DNA of 64,000 bases, from the NCBI RefSeq assembly GCF_901000735.1, contig NC_081541.1, forward strand, positions 7,371,021 to 7,435,020, written 5' to 3'. The first letter of the stretch is position 1. Each line of letters opens with the position of its first letter. The stretch comes from Corylus avellana (taxonomy: Eukaryota > Streptophyta > Magnoliopsida > Fagales > Betulaceae). This document shows, piece after piece, positions 1-12,244 of the stretch. Position numbers and translations under genes: made by a program. The notes beneath the pieces are model-generated. The model had not been told where the DNA came from. It saw nothing but the letters and a program-made list of their open reading frames with translations, and did no database searches.

Positions 1-515
1 TAAAAGTGTTAGCTTGCCACTGCTTTTAGTGGTGAAAATAATGTGCTGGGTTTTCTTCCTGTACCAACATGGCAAGTTTTGGGGCAGCTTGTGAGGGACA
101 TGAGGTGGGATGTTTTAGGATTGGTGTGTTGGTACGGATACATTTTATTTGAAAATGTCCCTCATCATAGACCTTTTGCTAGAGATTTGTGGCCTAGGTC
201 GACTTTTTGAGCGTTTCAGGTCCTAATTTGTACCAGATGATCTAGTTAAATGATGCCATGATTTTGCTAGTAGTCACTTTTTGAGGATGGCTATCAGTGG
301 GTAAATCTTTTCATTCAAATGAGAATAGTTTCTGTTGAAATTGTCCTGTCATTGCTCTTATTTGGGTCATATTTGTATTGTTTTGTTGTTTTCTTCGCGA
401 GTTACATATTGTACTAATGCATTGTTAGTGATTGATTCTCACTTGAATAAATAAATGGAGTAATTGCTATGATTTGGTTTTATTTTACAAGTTTGATGGT
501 TCCTTTGTTTCGTAG
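1..515 (+). other. Intron of the DUF789 gene (upstream exons outside window)
   Basis: No exon of the DUF789 family is recognisable in this AT-rich stretch. It ends in a pyrimidine-rich tract and an AG acceptor at 514-515, directly before conserved DUF789 coding sequence. It is therefore read as intron, although non-coding upstream sequence cannot be excluded. Confidence 0.5.
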
Positions 516-1597
516 GCAACCAGGTGAGGATAGTGACAGTGAGTTCAGAGATTCAAGTAGTGATGGTAGTAGTGATTGTGAACCCGAAAGAGGATCAAAG
601 TATGTCCAGGAGCAAAGGAGTCATCACAATCCATCAACTGAGATTCATCATAGAATGGATAGTTTGTCTTTGAGGGACTACCTTGCTGTAATTAATGAAG
701 ACTTTTCTAGTGATGAGGGTGAATCTGTGACTTCTCAAGGTTGCCTGCTTTTCGAGTATCTTGAACGGGACCTGCCTTATAGCCGTGAACCCTTAGCTGA
801 CAAGGTTAGTAACCCCCTTTCATATTTATATTTGTATGGTGTCTCCTTTCTTAAGCCTTCTCTTGATAATTTCTGTTGCAACAGATAGCAGATCTTGCTT
901 GCGGTTTTCCTGAGCTAAAAACACTCAGAAGTTGTGATTTGCTATCTTCCAGCTGGATTTCTGTGGCATGGTATCGTCCTTTTAGCCTTGCATTTGTTTG
1001 CGTGGTTAATATGCGATTATTGCAGACGTGACTAATTGTTCCTTATGCTGTATCTGTTGTAGGTATCCAATCTACAGAATACCCACAGGGCCAACATTAA
1101 AAGATCTGGATGCTTGCTTTTTGACGTATCATTCTCTTTATACACCTGTGGGAGGTAATGAAAATTTTTCCGATCGCTTAATTGGCAAGTGAGGATGTGT
1201 TTCTGGGTGCTAGTGTGCAAGCGATTTGTGCTTATGCTATATATAAATGATAGTGCATTTTTCATAACATAAATATTTAGCAAGTCGTGAATATGAGTGT
1301 GGGTATTTTCATTAATATTGGTGTAGTAATGTATATATGTGACTCATGATGTCATTTCCTTCAGGTTCACAAGGTGCTCAGACTCCAGTGGTGACATATC
1401 CCGGCGAGATGGATGGTGTCCCTAAGATGTCCTTACGGGTTTTTGGTTTGGCTTCATACAAATTCAAAGGGCCCTTGTGGACACCTAATGGGGGATTTGA
1501 TCGCCAATTGGCAAACAACCTTTCGCAGGCAGCGGACAGCTGGTTAAGACTGCTTCAGGTCAATCATCCTGATTTCCTCTTTTTCTCCCGTCGGTGA
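516..1597 (+). CDS. DUF789 family protein, 3' part (4 exons)
   Basis: Exons by splice consensus: 516-804, 885-970, 1063-1154 and 1365-1597, all in phase, giving about 233 C-terminal residues. The first exon has an acidic Ser/Asp-rich linker and then the conserved LFEYLERD-PY-REPL block. The next two exons carry ELKTLRSCDLL, SWISVAWYPIYRIP and GPTLKDLDACFLTYHSL. The last carries MDGVPK, FGLASYKFKG and WLRLLQVNHPDF, the usual DUF789 C-terminus. The N-terminal half lies outside the window. The function of DUF789 is unknown. From memory the Arabidopsis relatives include At1g15030 and At2g01260, and the next gene here (a GAT1_2.1 homologue) is also the neighbour of At1g15030. Confidence 0.9.
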
Positions 1598-2390
1598 TAC
1601 TAAGTTTTAACTGTTATCCTCCCCACGTTCGATAAAGGACTAATATATTCTGCCAAACATGCTCGGGCCACATATGTGGAAACCACTTTTTATGGAGTTG
1701 AAGATGGCAAGTCAGTTATCCTCTGGTTTGGTTGCCTGTATTTACTATAAAAAGGAAAGAAAAAAAAAAAAAACGATACATAGAAAAAATCATGACAACA
1801 GTGTGGTCATGAAATGGAAGAAGCACCTATAATAAGGCGAAGCTAATGGGAAAAATACGGAGTTAGAGAAGTTGCAGAAGGGCTAGTGTAGATGAAGGTA
1901 AGCAGTGATTTTGTTTGCTATTTGCTCTCAGTGTAAGCAAGTTCCATCTTGCTTTTTCTTTTCTATGTTATTCCAGCTAAGGCTAAGTTATGAGATTCCA
2001 GGCTCTTTTTTTCGTCCTGATGATTAGTTCTAGGATGTAATTTTATTATTTATAAGGGGATTTTGAAAGGTTTTGTAAGTGTTACAGTCAAGCTGCCCCG
2101 ATGTGTATTTTGAATGCTAACCGTTTTGTTCTTCAACTTCATCAACTGAAGATCTGTGTTGTAAGTGCTTTGATATCAACGAACTGATGTTTGCCGAATT
2201 GCTATTTCTCATTGTTGAATTTGGGAAACATGAGTTGCTATTTCTCAAGTTATTGAATTTTTTTTTTCCTAGTTTCCTTGCTCTGGGTGCGAGTCTTCAT
2301 CACTCATTAGCTCATTGTGCAGAAAGATAAGATATAAAGTTTTATTTGTTCATCTGTTCTGAATATCTCTTAATAGATGAGAAATGCTAG

Positions 2391-2467
2391 ACACAACTTT
2401 CTACACGTCAGCATGTGATTGGAAGATGTTAGAGGAATCACATGCTGACACGTGTTAAAAGTTGTGT
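2391..2467. repeat. 77-bp near-perfect hairpin (mini MITE)
   Basis: Arms of about 31 bp, starting ACACAACTTTCTACACGTCA and closing with the reverse complement, flank a loop of about 15 bases. It lies between the DUF789 stop and the 3' end of the convergent GAT gene. Otherwise 1598-2617 shows only AT-rich sequence and 3'-UTR-like DNA. Confidence 0.6.
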
Positions 2468-2617
2468 TGAATATGAATTTTTCTTTTAACTTGTAACGCC
2501 TATCTCATACCAATTGAAGATGAAAATCATTGTGAGAGAGTTTTCACAAAACATTGATAAGGAAACGAAAACATCTAGGCCTTTCGAAGGTACATCCTAT
2601 CAAATTCCGAATGAGAT

Positions 2618-4988
2618 TCAGATATCTTCTATATCCAGATCTTGAAGCTTTTTCTCTAAAAGCTCAGAACATATCTGGCCCATCATGCGGTAGGTGGACA
2701 TCAAATCTGATAACTGTTCTATTGACATCTTCCCCATAATGATCCTTGCCACTCTTTCCTTTTCCTCATTCATCTTCAACCTCTCCATGTACAACTTAGC
2801 ATTCCTCACTGTCGCCCCCATCTGTTTCAGCCTGTTCTCTTGCTGCAAGCTTAATGGTGTATTTGCCTGTACCCAGATGCAACATAACTATATATTAAAA
2901 ATTCCTGAGCTTTAAACATTCAAATGCGGAAAATATAATAAGACTCGAAAGAAAAAAGAAGTTCACCTCCAGGAACTCAGCTCCCACTTCAAGTTCGGAT
3001 TTTGGGCTTGAAACCATCCCACTCCCACGCCCGGAATACACGTTTTTCGCAATTGAAAAACTTCTTAGAATAATCTGTCTCTTCTTCTCCTGTTCCTGAT
3101 TAAGCTTTGGAGCCTTTGGCAAACACGATGATGAGCAATTAAGCTTCTTCTCATAAGAAATTACAGCTCTCACAAATTCCTACACGACAACCAGCGATTA
3201 ATTAAAATCTAATAAATTCTTTTCTCATAAAAACAAGATCAAGATGCATTAACGTAAGATTAATTAAGTACCTGATACGCTGATGAACATCCTGAATAAT
3301 CAAAGACATCAGAATCTGGGTTCCGCATTCGCTCAGGATGAAACTGAAGACCCATGATGAACTTACCCTCTTCAGGACGATAAGCATCAGGATCATAAAA
3401 CCCTTCAACCAAACCGTCTGGAGCAAAAGCCATGGGAACAAATCGCTGAGCCAATTTCTTCACACCTTGATGATGATAACTATTCACCATGATTTCCATT
3501 TTTCCATCATCATCTTCCAAAGAGTCCTTAAACCAGTGATGCAAAGGGGTATTTTCCACCACCCGCACCGGATGGCGATGCCCATCATAATCTTCATAGT
3601 TCATATGACTCACTCTTTTACCCTCAGGGCATTGCTTTGAGATTTCTTTCTCTACGTCTTGATAAAGGGTACCCCCACAAGCAACATTGAGGACTTGTGA
3701 TCCCCTACATATTCCCATGTATGGTATATTTCTTTCAAGGCAAAGCTTTGCTAGTCTAAGTTCAATGGAGTCTTTCTCTTTATCGATGGAGGTATCACTT
3801 GCGTGCAGTTTTCTGATTTCTTCAAGTTCTTGAGGGGACAAACCGGACAATTCTGCATCATAAAGTGATGGGTCGATATCTTCTCCTTCGCAGAGAAGAA
3901 CTCCATGGATAGGCTCAAAGCTTTCAAGGAGAGTGTGGACTCCACTCACTCTGGGGACAATCACAGGCACCGCTCCATAGCTTACAATGAGATCTAGATG
4001 GTATTCTCCTGTTCATATATTCCCAAACATGTTGTGTTATAAATTTCTTTTTAAGGAAGTGAGGATTCATGATTGGTCACATAGTTTAAACAAAAACGAA
4101 AGGATGCCATGTTTATAAAGATAAATCAACAATCTTACTTATTCTTCTAAAGCATGATTTTTTTTCCCAAGTTAATGGATTTAGGAACCGGTTTCAAAAC
4201 ATGCGATTTAATTTCAAGACCTAACTTTTAGAAATGCAGTTAAGTTGCAATTTGACCTTCAAAATCTTAATTTATCATTTAAAATCATGTGTTTTTAAAA
4301 ATGCATCATATTGCCTGTGATTTGAAAACACAATTTTCTTGAAACACTCTCAAACGAAACATTTTATGCGATTCTGAAACAAAGAATATATAATTATTAA
4401 GAGAGCGAGAAAAAAAAAAAAAAGGAGGTTAAAAATAAAGAAGCACCTTCGGATGTATTAAGTGCTTCACAATGTTTATGTGGCTCTTGTGATATATATA
4501 GAAATTGAATAATGTAGTTCAACATGAACCAATAAAAAAAAAAAAAGGATTATTAATTAGCAAAGATAACTAAGAGTATTAAAAGCTCCTAAAACATGAT
4601 AGCCTAGCTAAGAGATAAACAACCATCGATCAATTTTTGAAAGCATATCCTCTTCTTGTTTTCTTTTCGCTTGGTTAAATCCACTTAATTATAAGCACCC
4701 AACATCAAATCCCGAAACATATTCATCTAAAAGAGAAAAGTGATTGAAGCTAATAAAACTTAATTTTCTTGGAGAAAATATGTGTTTGTTGGATTTAGAT
4801 CGTCAGCAAAGGCCAAAAACAAGTAATTAATTATATAAGAAATTAAGAAACAAAGGGTGTGGTTATATATATATATATATAGTGATAGAGAACGAACCCA
4901 CAAAATCAACAAACTTGTTCTTGCGGACAGTTCGTCGGGAGACGATGAGAACCCTTGGAAGAATCATGGAGAGATCCGAATTACCCAT
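2618..4988 (-). CDS. GAT1_2.1: Class I glutamine amidotransferase-like protein (GAT1_2.1 type)
   Basis: Four exons on the minus strand: 4898-4988, 3272-4008, 2967-3179 and 2618-2866, giving 429 aa with closed phases. The start at 4988 gives [19 protein letters not shown], the usual plant N-terminus. Exon 2 carries the class I GATase core: nucleophile elbow [13 protein letters not shown] (Cys), and the His and Glu of GLQFHPERM. It is closest to the PuuD/gamma-glutamyl-GABA hydrolase branch (peptidase C26). About 150 residues after the core form a charged, helix-rich C-terminal extension ([13 protein letters not shown]). From memory, the Arabidopsis homologue At1g15040 is a nitrogen-responsive glutamine hydrolase linked to shoot branching. 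No ammonia-accepting synthase domain is present, so glutaminase or gamma-glutamyl hydrolase activity is likely; the substrate is inferred. Intron 1 (4009-4897) is long and AT-rich, with nothing recognisable. Confidence 0.92.
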
Positions 4989-7279
4989 GAAACGAAGGGA
5001 TTACTGAAACTTTTAAAGGCTTTCAAAGAGAGGAAGAGGATGATGATGGAGAGTGATATTGCATGAGTCTTTGAAAGATTTACCTCATTTAATGTTCATC
5101 GCCATATATAGTAATGTATTAATCTATACGAGCATCACAGTTTGATTTTGTCTTCTATTTATGGCTTCGATTTGTTTCCAATTAAGTTTGATGGATTTTA
5201 TTATATATATATATATAATCTTCCATTTAAGGAGGTGGTCTTAGGTCTAGGTGCATCCGTCTAGGCGCCGCGTATTTCCCACCTTTTTGTTCGGCTGAGG
5301 TTTCACTTCCATCCCATGATCCCATCAAGTGGTTACGTACTCATACTCACCACGTCTACATGCATTGCCAACAACTGAAGCACCAAAATAGAAAAAGAAA
5401 ATTGTTTTTCTTGAATTTTGATGAATGTTTATGTCATAGTCTTAATCGACGGTTGAATTAGTCTTTATTTAAATTAAAAATTATTCAAGAATTGATTGAA
5501 ATTGCTTTTTTAATATTATGAGATAATTGTGAAATAAAAATATAATATATAACTTTTTTTATTATTTTTATTTTTCAATATTAAGAAAGAGATGGCGATT
5601 TACAAGTAATTAAGGAGGGATTCGGCTTGATTCCAGTCACGTGTAGAACTAGTATTTTAGGTGAGGGAGATGGGGAACGATTAAAAAAAAAAAACTTTTT
5701 GATGGGTAAAAAGTTAATTTGGATGGTGTAACTTTATTTCATTCAAAATAAATAAATAAATAAAGATATGGCAAAGTATACCTGCCATATTTAAGAAGAA
5801 GGGTGCTTGACAATCAAAGTTTGGGCCTACTGTCATGGTGGACTCTGTTGGTAGCAGATAGAGCCTCATAGCCTATCAGCCCAATCCATTCGCAGCTCCG
5901 CTGGTGTGAGTTGGATTAAATTTCATGTTACTCTTTGTCAAACAACAAGAAAACATAGGATTTTTCGAAAAAATAAACATATATAGGATGTGTATTTGAT
6001 AAGTAATGATAACGACATGGTGGAGCCTAAGATTACCCATTTACACTCTCAACTCTACATTTTATGATGTGACAATCAAAATAGGTCAAAAAAATATATA
6101 ATGAAGTTGAAGAGTAGTATTACAAAAAGGATTAGAATCCTCACTAGCATGATAATATGTTTTTTAAAATTATTAATAAATTAAAATTTAATAATAATTA
6201 AAAAAAAAATTACCTCACATTTGAAAAACTTTAAAATAATTCTAATCATCGCTATAATATTATTCGAAGTTGAGAGTGCATATACTGTTCCTCTAACCTT
6301 AACCATCTCAGTGAAAGAGAGTTTACGATGACTTCAAAGTTTGAACCCTTTAGGCCTTTACGCAGCCGCCCACAAAGGGTGATGTTAAACATCACGCCCG
6401 GCGTGATGCACGCCGGAGTGATTTGATATTTTAAAATAATAAAATATAATATTCTATTATTATAATTATTAAAAAGAAATAACCAGACGTGCATGAACAG
6501 TAATACACGCAGGCGTTCTTAGTATCATGTCCCGCCCACAAATCATTGGTGGTGAGGTGAACAACTTTTGTGTTTTCCTTTTTCTTTTTCTTTTCATTGA
6601 TGATAATTGAAATCGTAAAAAAACCAGAGTAAAAGGACAGGAAGAGCTGTTTGTCAAAAAAATAAAAAATAAAAAAAAATAAAATTTATTTTAAATAATG
6701 AAATTTTATATATGTTTAATTTAATTTTTTCATATATGTTTTGTAGAGATATTTACATATTAAAAAAAGAAGAGGGAAATATTATGATTTTTGGTAACCT
6801 ATTATATCCGGTAAGGCAACCGGGAACCCCGCGCCCCGACAAGCCAACCATGGTCCAGCTAATTGCCCAGTTTTGTCAATCGTAGTCCGTGAAAGGGTCC
6901 CACACACTCCCCACCATCAAACTTACGTGCTCTCGAGACCACCAAAGCACTGAATGACTTACCACCAAAACGCTGCCACGTTATCAAACTCTTACTCTTC
7001 AATTCGGCATTGGCGAGGACCACCAATCTCCGGTGTGTCATAAGACCATGTAATCCGCAAGCCCCACAAATCATCACCCACCACACCAAGCTAAGAAATT
7101 AAGAATGGCACAAGAATCCAAAAAAAGCAACCCAAACAAAAGTTGAGAGTGAGCCAGTAACAGCAATACCCGGCTTATCATCAAAAGCAGAGCTATTAAT
7201 CCCCTAAAGCAAATACAATCGAAGGCAGAGAGATCAATAAAAGGGTACAGAGACTGATATACAGGAGCACAAAGCGATA
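4989..7279. other. Intergenic region between divergent GAT and DUF1218 genes
   Basis: It should hold both promoters. It is very AT-rich with short poly-A and AT runs. Around 6360-6420 there is a GC-rich patch with short inverted repeats (CATCACGCCCGGCGTGATG). I see no gene and no complete mobile element. Confidence 0.5.
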
Positions 7280-9369
7280 ATGGCGGTTTCAGTGTCTGTC
7301 TTAGCCATCATCATCTCTCTGCACCTCATCGCTTTCGTGCTCGCCATCGGCGCCGAACGGCGTCGTAGCAAGGTAACTATCTCTCTCTTTCTCTGTGCTT
7401 GAATCTGTGTAGTTCGAGCTAACTCCATCCGTTTCTGGGTCTCTCTGTAGGCCGAGATAAAGCCGGATAAGTACGACGAAAGGACTTACTGTGTGTACAA
7501 CTCGGACGCGTCGACGGTGTATGGGTTGGCGGCGTTCGGGCTGTTGCTGATAAGCCAAACGGTGGTTAACGGCGTCACCAGGTGTTTCTGCTTTGGGAAA
7601 GGGCTTGTAACTGGGAGGTCCACCACTTTGGCCATCTTCTTCTTCATCCTTTCCTGGTAAATTTACTTGAAATATCTTCTTCTTCTTCTTTCTTGGATGT
7701 ATCAGACGATCTGGATCATTTTGGCCTGCACTAAAATAAGTTGGGTCAGAGCTTGTAAAAATATCTCGCACTGACAACTAAATACGACCATAATTGTGAA
7801 CTTCCCAAGACTATGAAACCGTAATTTGCTTTTCCAGTCCACTTCCCTAATGAATGATTAGCGCAATTTTATAATTACTAAAATTCCTTAAATCTCGACC
7901 ACTTGTTCAAATTAAATGGTTGGATTGTATACACATTAAAATTATATTGTTGGATTTGAAAATAATTGGTATGGTAATACAATTATATTTTTTAGAGGAC
8001 GTTGATCCAATTGGAGCCAATGGACCGTTGTCTTGACTACAATGATTTTTGTACCAGAAATTGATAATTTTCCGTGATTTTATCTTATAGAAAGATTATA
8101 CTGTCATTAAGGAACATCTAAATTGGGATTAGAGAAAAACATATGCAGTCACTTGAACATTCTGTGCCGCTTTGAGATAGCTTCTTAGATGTTTACCGTA
8201 GAAAGCATAAAAGAAATCTTGCTTGCTATAAATTATTCAATGCTTTGGAGTCATTGTTATATGAGAAATGATAAAAAAAAATCATTCTCCATAATTTTTA
8301 ATTGGCTTATTTTCCATTTATTGGTTATTTTTCTTTTCTTTTTTTTTTGGGGTCACCATAATTTTCTCTTCAAAGTAGGTGAGATTTAGAAAGCAAATTG
8401 GTTAATGCTTTTTCCATTCCTTGTTTTCCTTCCATTTTCTCCACATAACTAAGCAAGAGAAAAGAATATAACTTTCTACTACTCTTTGTTTGGGATAGTG
8501 ACGTTCCTTAGCATAAAAACAAAACCATTGAAAACAACATGTTCGTAAGTTTTCCTTTTATTCTCTAAAATCAGTTTTCAGAAAATACAACCAAACAGGC
8601 CCCTAATCTCCTTCACCACCCTTTTTTTTTTTTTTTTTTTGTGATAACGTAGGAAAACTATACTCTGATTAATTGCACGTCGTAAACACAAACTGTGCAA
8701 CAATCCTCACCGTTAATCAAACTCCTACGGGTAACTGACCCTACTTGCTAGAATCAGTTACCAGGTAATGCAGGAGCTTTCACCCCTGACAGGCTAAGCA
8801 GTTTATCCTCAGGTCCCGGAGGATAATTTATAGCAACTTCTTTATGGTGTTCTCAAACTCTTTAATAATTTATAGCAACTTCTTTATTTCTTCTACCTCT
8901 TAGCATCATCTAGAATGCAGGTTAATAGGGGGATATAAAAACTAAGTGGTTTCAAACCATGAGGACTTAATTAAGTATAGGTTGCATTAAACTTTAGGGA
9001 GATTTATGTGATTTTCTTGTTTTAATATTATCTGATATGGACATAATTAATTTCAACAACTATTTTAGGATTAGCTTTTTGGGAGCTGAGGCATGCTTAT
9101 TGGCCGGGTCGGCGAGGAATGCGTACCATACCAAGTATAGAGGATTATTTGGTGCAAAGGACTTGACATGTGCCACACTCCGCAAAGGCGTTTTCGCCGC
9201 CGGAGCCGCTCTTACGTTGTTGTCAATGCTGGGTTCAACCCTCTACTACTGGGCTCACTCTAGAGCTGATACTGGCGGATGGGAGAAGTATCAGAATGAG
9301 GGACTTGGCATGACCAATTCTAGTTTCCCATCTAGTTTCCCACCGCAGCAGCAGCAGCAACAAAAATAG
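7280..9369 (+). CDS. DUF1218 four-transmembrane protein
   Basis: Three exons, 7280-7372, 7451-7656 and 9069-9369, give 199 aa with closed phases. Residues 1-25 form a hydrophobic first segment (signal anchor), followed by a basic ERRRSK. Three more hydrophobic segments follow: around VYGLAAFGLLLISQTVV, TLAIFFFILSWISFLGAEACLLAG and GAALTLLSMLGSTLYYW. The conserved cysteines (YCVYN, RCFCFGKG, EACLLAG, LTCATLRKG) match the plant DUF1218 family. Some members, such as Arabidopsis MWL1/MWL2, affect lignin composition, but the assignment here is to the family only. The tail is Ser/Pro-rich and ends in a polyglutamine stretch. Intron 2 (7657-9068, 1.4 kb) is AT-rich; I see nothing coding in it. Confidence 0.9.
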
Positions 9370-9956
9370 TGAATTTCAGAAGGTCCAATTGTGTGATGAC
9401 TCTTATGTTACATCCACAGTTTTGGTGACTTTTTGTTGAGAAAGAAAATGGATAGATAAAAATTTACCTTAATGAGGTAGAGACGTAGTATATATGTATG
9501 TTGTATTAAAAGTTAGAACAAAGTGTTGTGTTTGTTAATAGTTGAATTGTGTTTTTGGAACTTTCCTTTGTACTTTTTATCATTCCTGATACCTGATCTT
9601 GTTTCTTGGCCCCCATTTGGCATCTCCTCCTGTGTTGCTTGTGGCATTGGCAATGGATATTTGTTGGAGGAAAAACAAGCAGGGCGTCATTTGTGATGAC
9701 ATAGCTCTTTTCCTCGTCCCCAAGAGGCACTGAGAGAGAATGTTACAGTGGACTTATATGTCTTCTATTAATGTTATGTTTAATGCCAATGTCGGGACGG
9801 CCTTCGGCCTTCCCAACATCCAAACTCATTCTTACATTTGATTTATATAATGGTCCTTTCATGTTATTTTTGTTATTTGTCTGAGGAAAAAGTAGTTGAT
9901 GTTCTAGATTTAAAATTGATCAACTTAAAATTCAGTCTAAAACACAATTTTAAAAG

Positions 9957-10450
9957 GACAAATATTTTCTCCGAATTGGGTTGGAGGAACCTTTAACGTA
10001 TTCTATGCCACATGTTCTTTTGCATACGAGAAATACATATTTTTTAAATAGGACAAAGTTGTTCTCCAAATTAGGTTGTAAGAACTTATTTCAATTCAGT
10101 TTATAAAAATGACATGTCATTTGAACATATGAGATGATGCACATATTTTTTTAAAAGCAGGGACAAAGTTGAAATAAATAATATTAAAAATTCATATGCA
10201 TCTCACATGTTACTAAAAAAAATGGACATGTGTCATTTTTATAGACTGAGTTGAATAAAGTTTTTCCAACCCAATTTAAAGAAAAACTCTATCATTTTAA
10301 ATAACATGCAAGAATTACATTTTTTTTTTAATAAAAATTCTTTTAACTTTGTCCTTGTAGCTAAAAAAAAGCATGTGTTTTTCATAAGAGATATAATATT
10401 TTTATAGGCTAAGTTGGAGAAAATCTTTGCCTAATCGAAAAAGCGATTTT
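9957..10450. mobile_element. Older MITE split by a second copy of the same family (nested)
   Basis: The left half starts GGACAAATATTTTCTCCGAA. The right part, about 10304-10450, reverse-complements to a similar terminus (GGCAAAGATTTTCTCCAAC). The element at 10051-10294 sits between them. The outer copy is diverged and its right border is approximate. Confidence 0.45.
10051..10294. mobile_element. Mutator-like MITE with 9-bp target duplication
   Basis: A 244-bp element with long terminal inverted repeats: GGACAAAGTTGTTCTCCAAA at the left, and TGATAGAGTTTTTCTTTAAA as the reverse complement of the right end. It is flanked by TTTTAAATA at 10042-10050 and the identical TTTTAAATA at 10295-10303. 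A 9-bp duplication is the usual mark of Mutator-superfamily transposition. A related copy is at 62241-62482. Confidence 0.7.
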
Positions 10451-10609
10451 GAAATATTCAAAAAAAAAAAGAATGGATATGAGTCCATGACACTATTTTG
10501 CTCTATGTGATTTTTAAGTTGAGAAATTTATGTTGAGAGTGGCTCTCTTTTAATCGAATTTAAGAAAAATAAAAATTTATTTCTAAGTAATCGAATCCCC
10601 GCACGAGCA

Positions 10610-10815
10610 TTCCAATTAAGGGGTGACTTGCACGACCACCCACATTCAGTGCTAGTGGCTAGTGCAACCAATCTAGAAAAACAGGTTGCTTGCACGACCA
10701 CCCCAAGTAGAGGGTGTGGACGTGCAATCCACCCTATAACAAACGGGTTTCTTGTGCAACCAATCTAAACAAAGGGGTGGCTCATGTCGCCACCCCTTTG
10801 TTGGGGGCGCATGGA
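10610..10815. repeat. Degenerate GC-rich tandem repeat (CACGACCACCCC type)
   Basis: Phrases like TGCACGACCACCC and GGGGTGGCT recur at roughly 50-60 bp spacing in both orientations. The pattern resembles the larger array at about 58640-59130. No reading frame or complete element is visible. The rest of 9370-11870 is AT-rich and without a gene. Confidence 0.45.
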
Positions 10816-11870
10816 ATGTCGGGACAACTTTTTCACACCTATCTTTTTTGTCTTAATATTTTATTAAAATAAAGTTTTTTTTAAGCGACGTGGTAAAACT
10901 TCGTTGTGGTATAAATGAGTTTAATGTGTCATAAGTCATTTTAGATGGTATTAAATAAAGAAATGTTATAAGCCAATAAGTTTCACATATTTAGCTTATG
11001 TTTTTCTAAAGATTCAATTGATCAACATTAGATTTATACGGCTTACTATTGACTTATGTGTAATCTATATAAGTCCACAAATCTAATAGTTAATTTGTAA
11101 GATGAGATGGGCCAAATATAAAAAAACTCATTAGCCCTTAACATTTCTCTTAAACAAAAGAGGTGAAATGAAAAAGGAGGAACATTTTAGAATTTTAAAG
11201 TCAAATTTGACTCGATGAGAGTAACTTAAAATCGCGCAATTATTCATGGAGTAAATTTATATAATTAATTGAATTTATTCTCATTTCTTTCTGCATGCAG
11301 GCTTAGATTTTCTATGTCACTTAAATATAGTCTTAAGATCCATATGTTTTATGAAAATATATAGAGGCGGCCTTCTTCTTAAGATCCAGGTTTATTGGTA
11401 ATCTGTCTTGCATATTTATCCAATTGAATTTAAATTTGCATCTAATCTTAAGCTACTCATCAATTCATACATGATTCAGCATTATTGCTTATTCAGAAGT
11501 GTGGTCAAAAACAGCATAATTGGGAAGAAGTTGCAAGACAAAAATGCTTATAATATAAACTCACGATTTGTAGAACTTCATTGCAACACCATTTTTGTCT
11601 GATACTAGAGTTTTCAGAAAACAGAGCACCTTCCTAGCTCAAATAAGATCTTTTAGTCGACATTGTTGGTCACCTTCCAATGCATCATGATTGACATTGT
11701 TGAACTAAACTTTCACTAAAACACAAAATATAGAAAGCTCCATCAACAACTTGACAGACAAGACAAGACAAGACAAGCCATGACTCAATTAAACAGATGT
11801 TACTGGCCAATTCTATTGTACTAGCTAGAAACACACCATCTTATTTTGCTGGGAAGATGGACAACATCTT

Positions 11871-12152
11871 CTAGCAGGTGGGAAATGGGGAGCCACAAGT
11901 GGTAGCGACATTCCTGGCATTGGGAGAGTTGACAAGTTTTTGGAGGTTGGGGTTCTTCATATACTGGCAAAGGCAAGGCCTCTGCTCCTTTAATTTATTG
12001 CAACACAAAGCTGTGGGAGTGCTGGCGGATGTGATTGCGCCTGCACATGCGCTCAGCTCAAGTGGGTTGCAGGTGATCGCCGTGGACACTTGAGTCCCAA
12101 CCAGCAGAACAAGCATCACACAAAACACAACATATGATGATGGCGTTTTCAT
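11871..12152 (-). CDS. Type 2 non-specific lipid transfer protein (nsLTP2)
   Basis: A single-exon ORF of 93 aa. Residues 1 to about 25 form a signal peptide (VVFCVMLVLLVGTQVSTA), so the product should be secreted to the cell wall. The mature part has the eight-cysteine motif with exact nsLTP2 spacing: C-x7-C-x13-CC-x8-CxC-x23-C-x6-C. The central residue of CxC is Leu (CLC), the hydrophobic residue typical of type 2. The mature length of about 68 aa fits the roughly 7-kDa class. These proteins hold lipids in a helical cavity and act in cuticle or suberin formation and defence; the specific role here is not deducible. No intron is needed. A TATA box lies about 85 nt upstream of the ATG. Confidence 0.95.
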   Translation of the reverse strand: MKTPSSYVVFCVMLVLLVGTQVSTAITCNPLELSACAGAITSASTPTALCCNKLKEQRPCLCQYMKNPNLQKLVNSPNARNVATTCGSPFPTC

Positions 12153-12234
12153 TTTCGATGATCACCTGCTTCCAACAAACTGAAAGAGAGACAGAAATTG
12201 AGATGGGTGCACTTGGGTGCGGCTGTCTTCATTA

Positions 12235-12244
12235 TTATTTATAG
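12235..12244 (-). promoter_or_regulatory. TATA box of the nsLTP2 gene
   Basis: On the minus strand the sequence reads CTATAAATAA, about 85 nt upstream of the ATG at 12152. That leaves room for a start site and a short 5' UTR. Confidence 0.5.

Noticed and set aside
7301..7777. 158-residue minus-strand open frame
   Set aside because: It is the antisense shadow of DUF1218 exons 1 and 2 and has no family signature.
9793..9820. GC-rich hairpin resembling a bacterial terminator
   Set aside because: Terminators of that kind do not apply to plant nuclear genes; the dyad is short and isolated.
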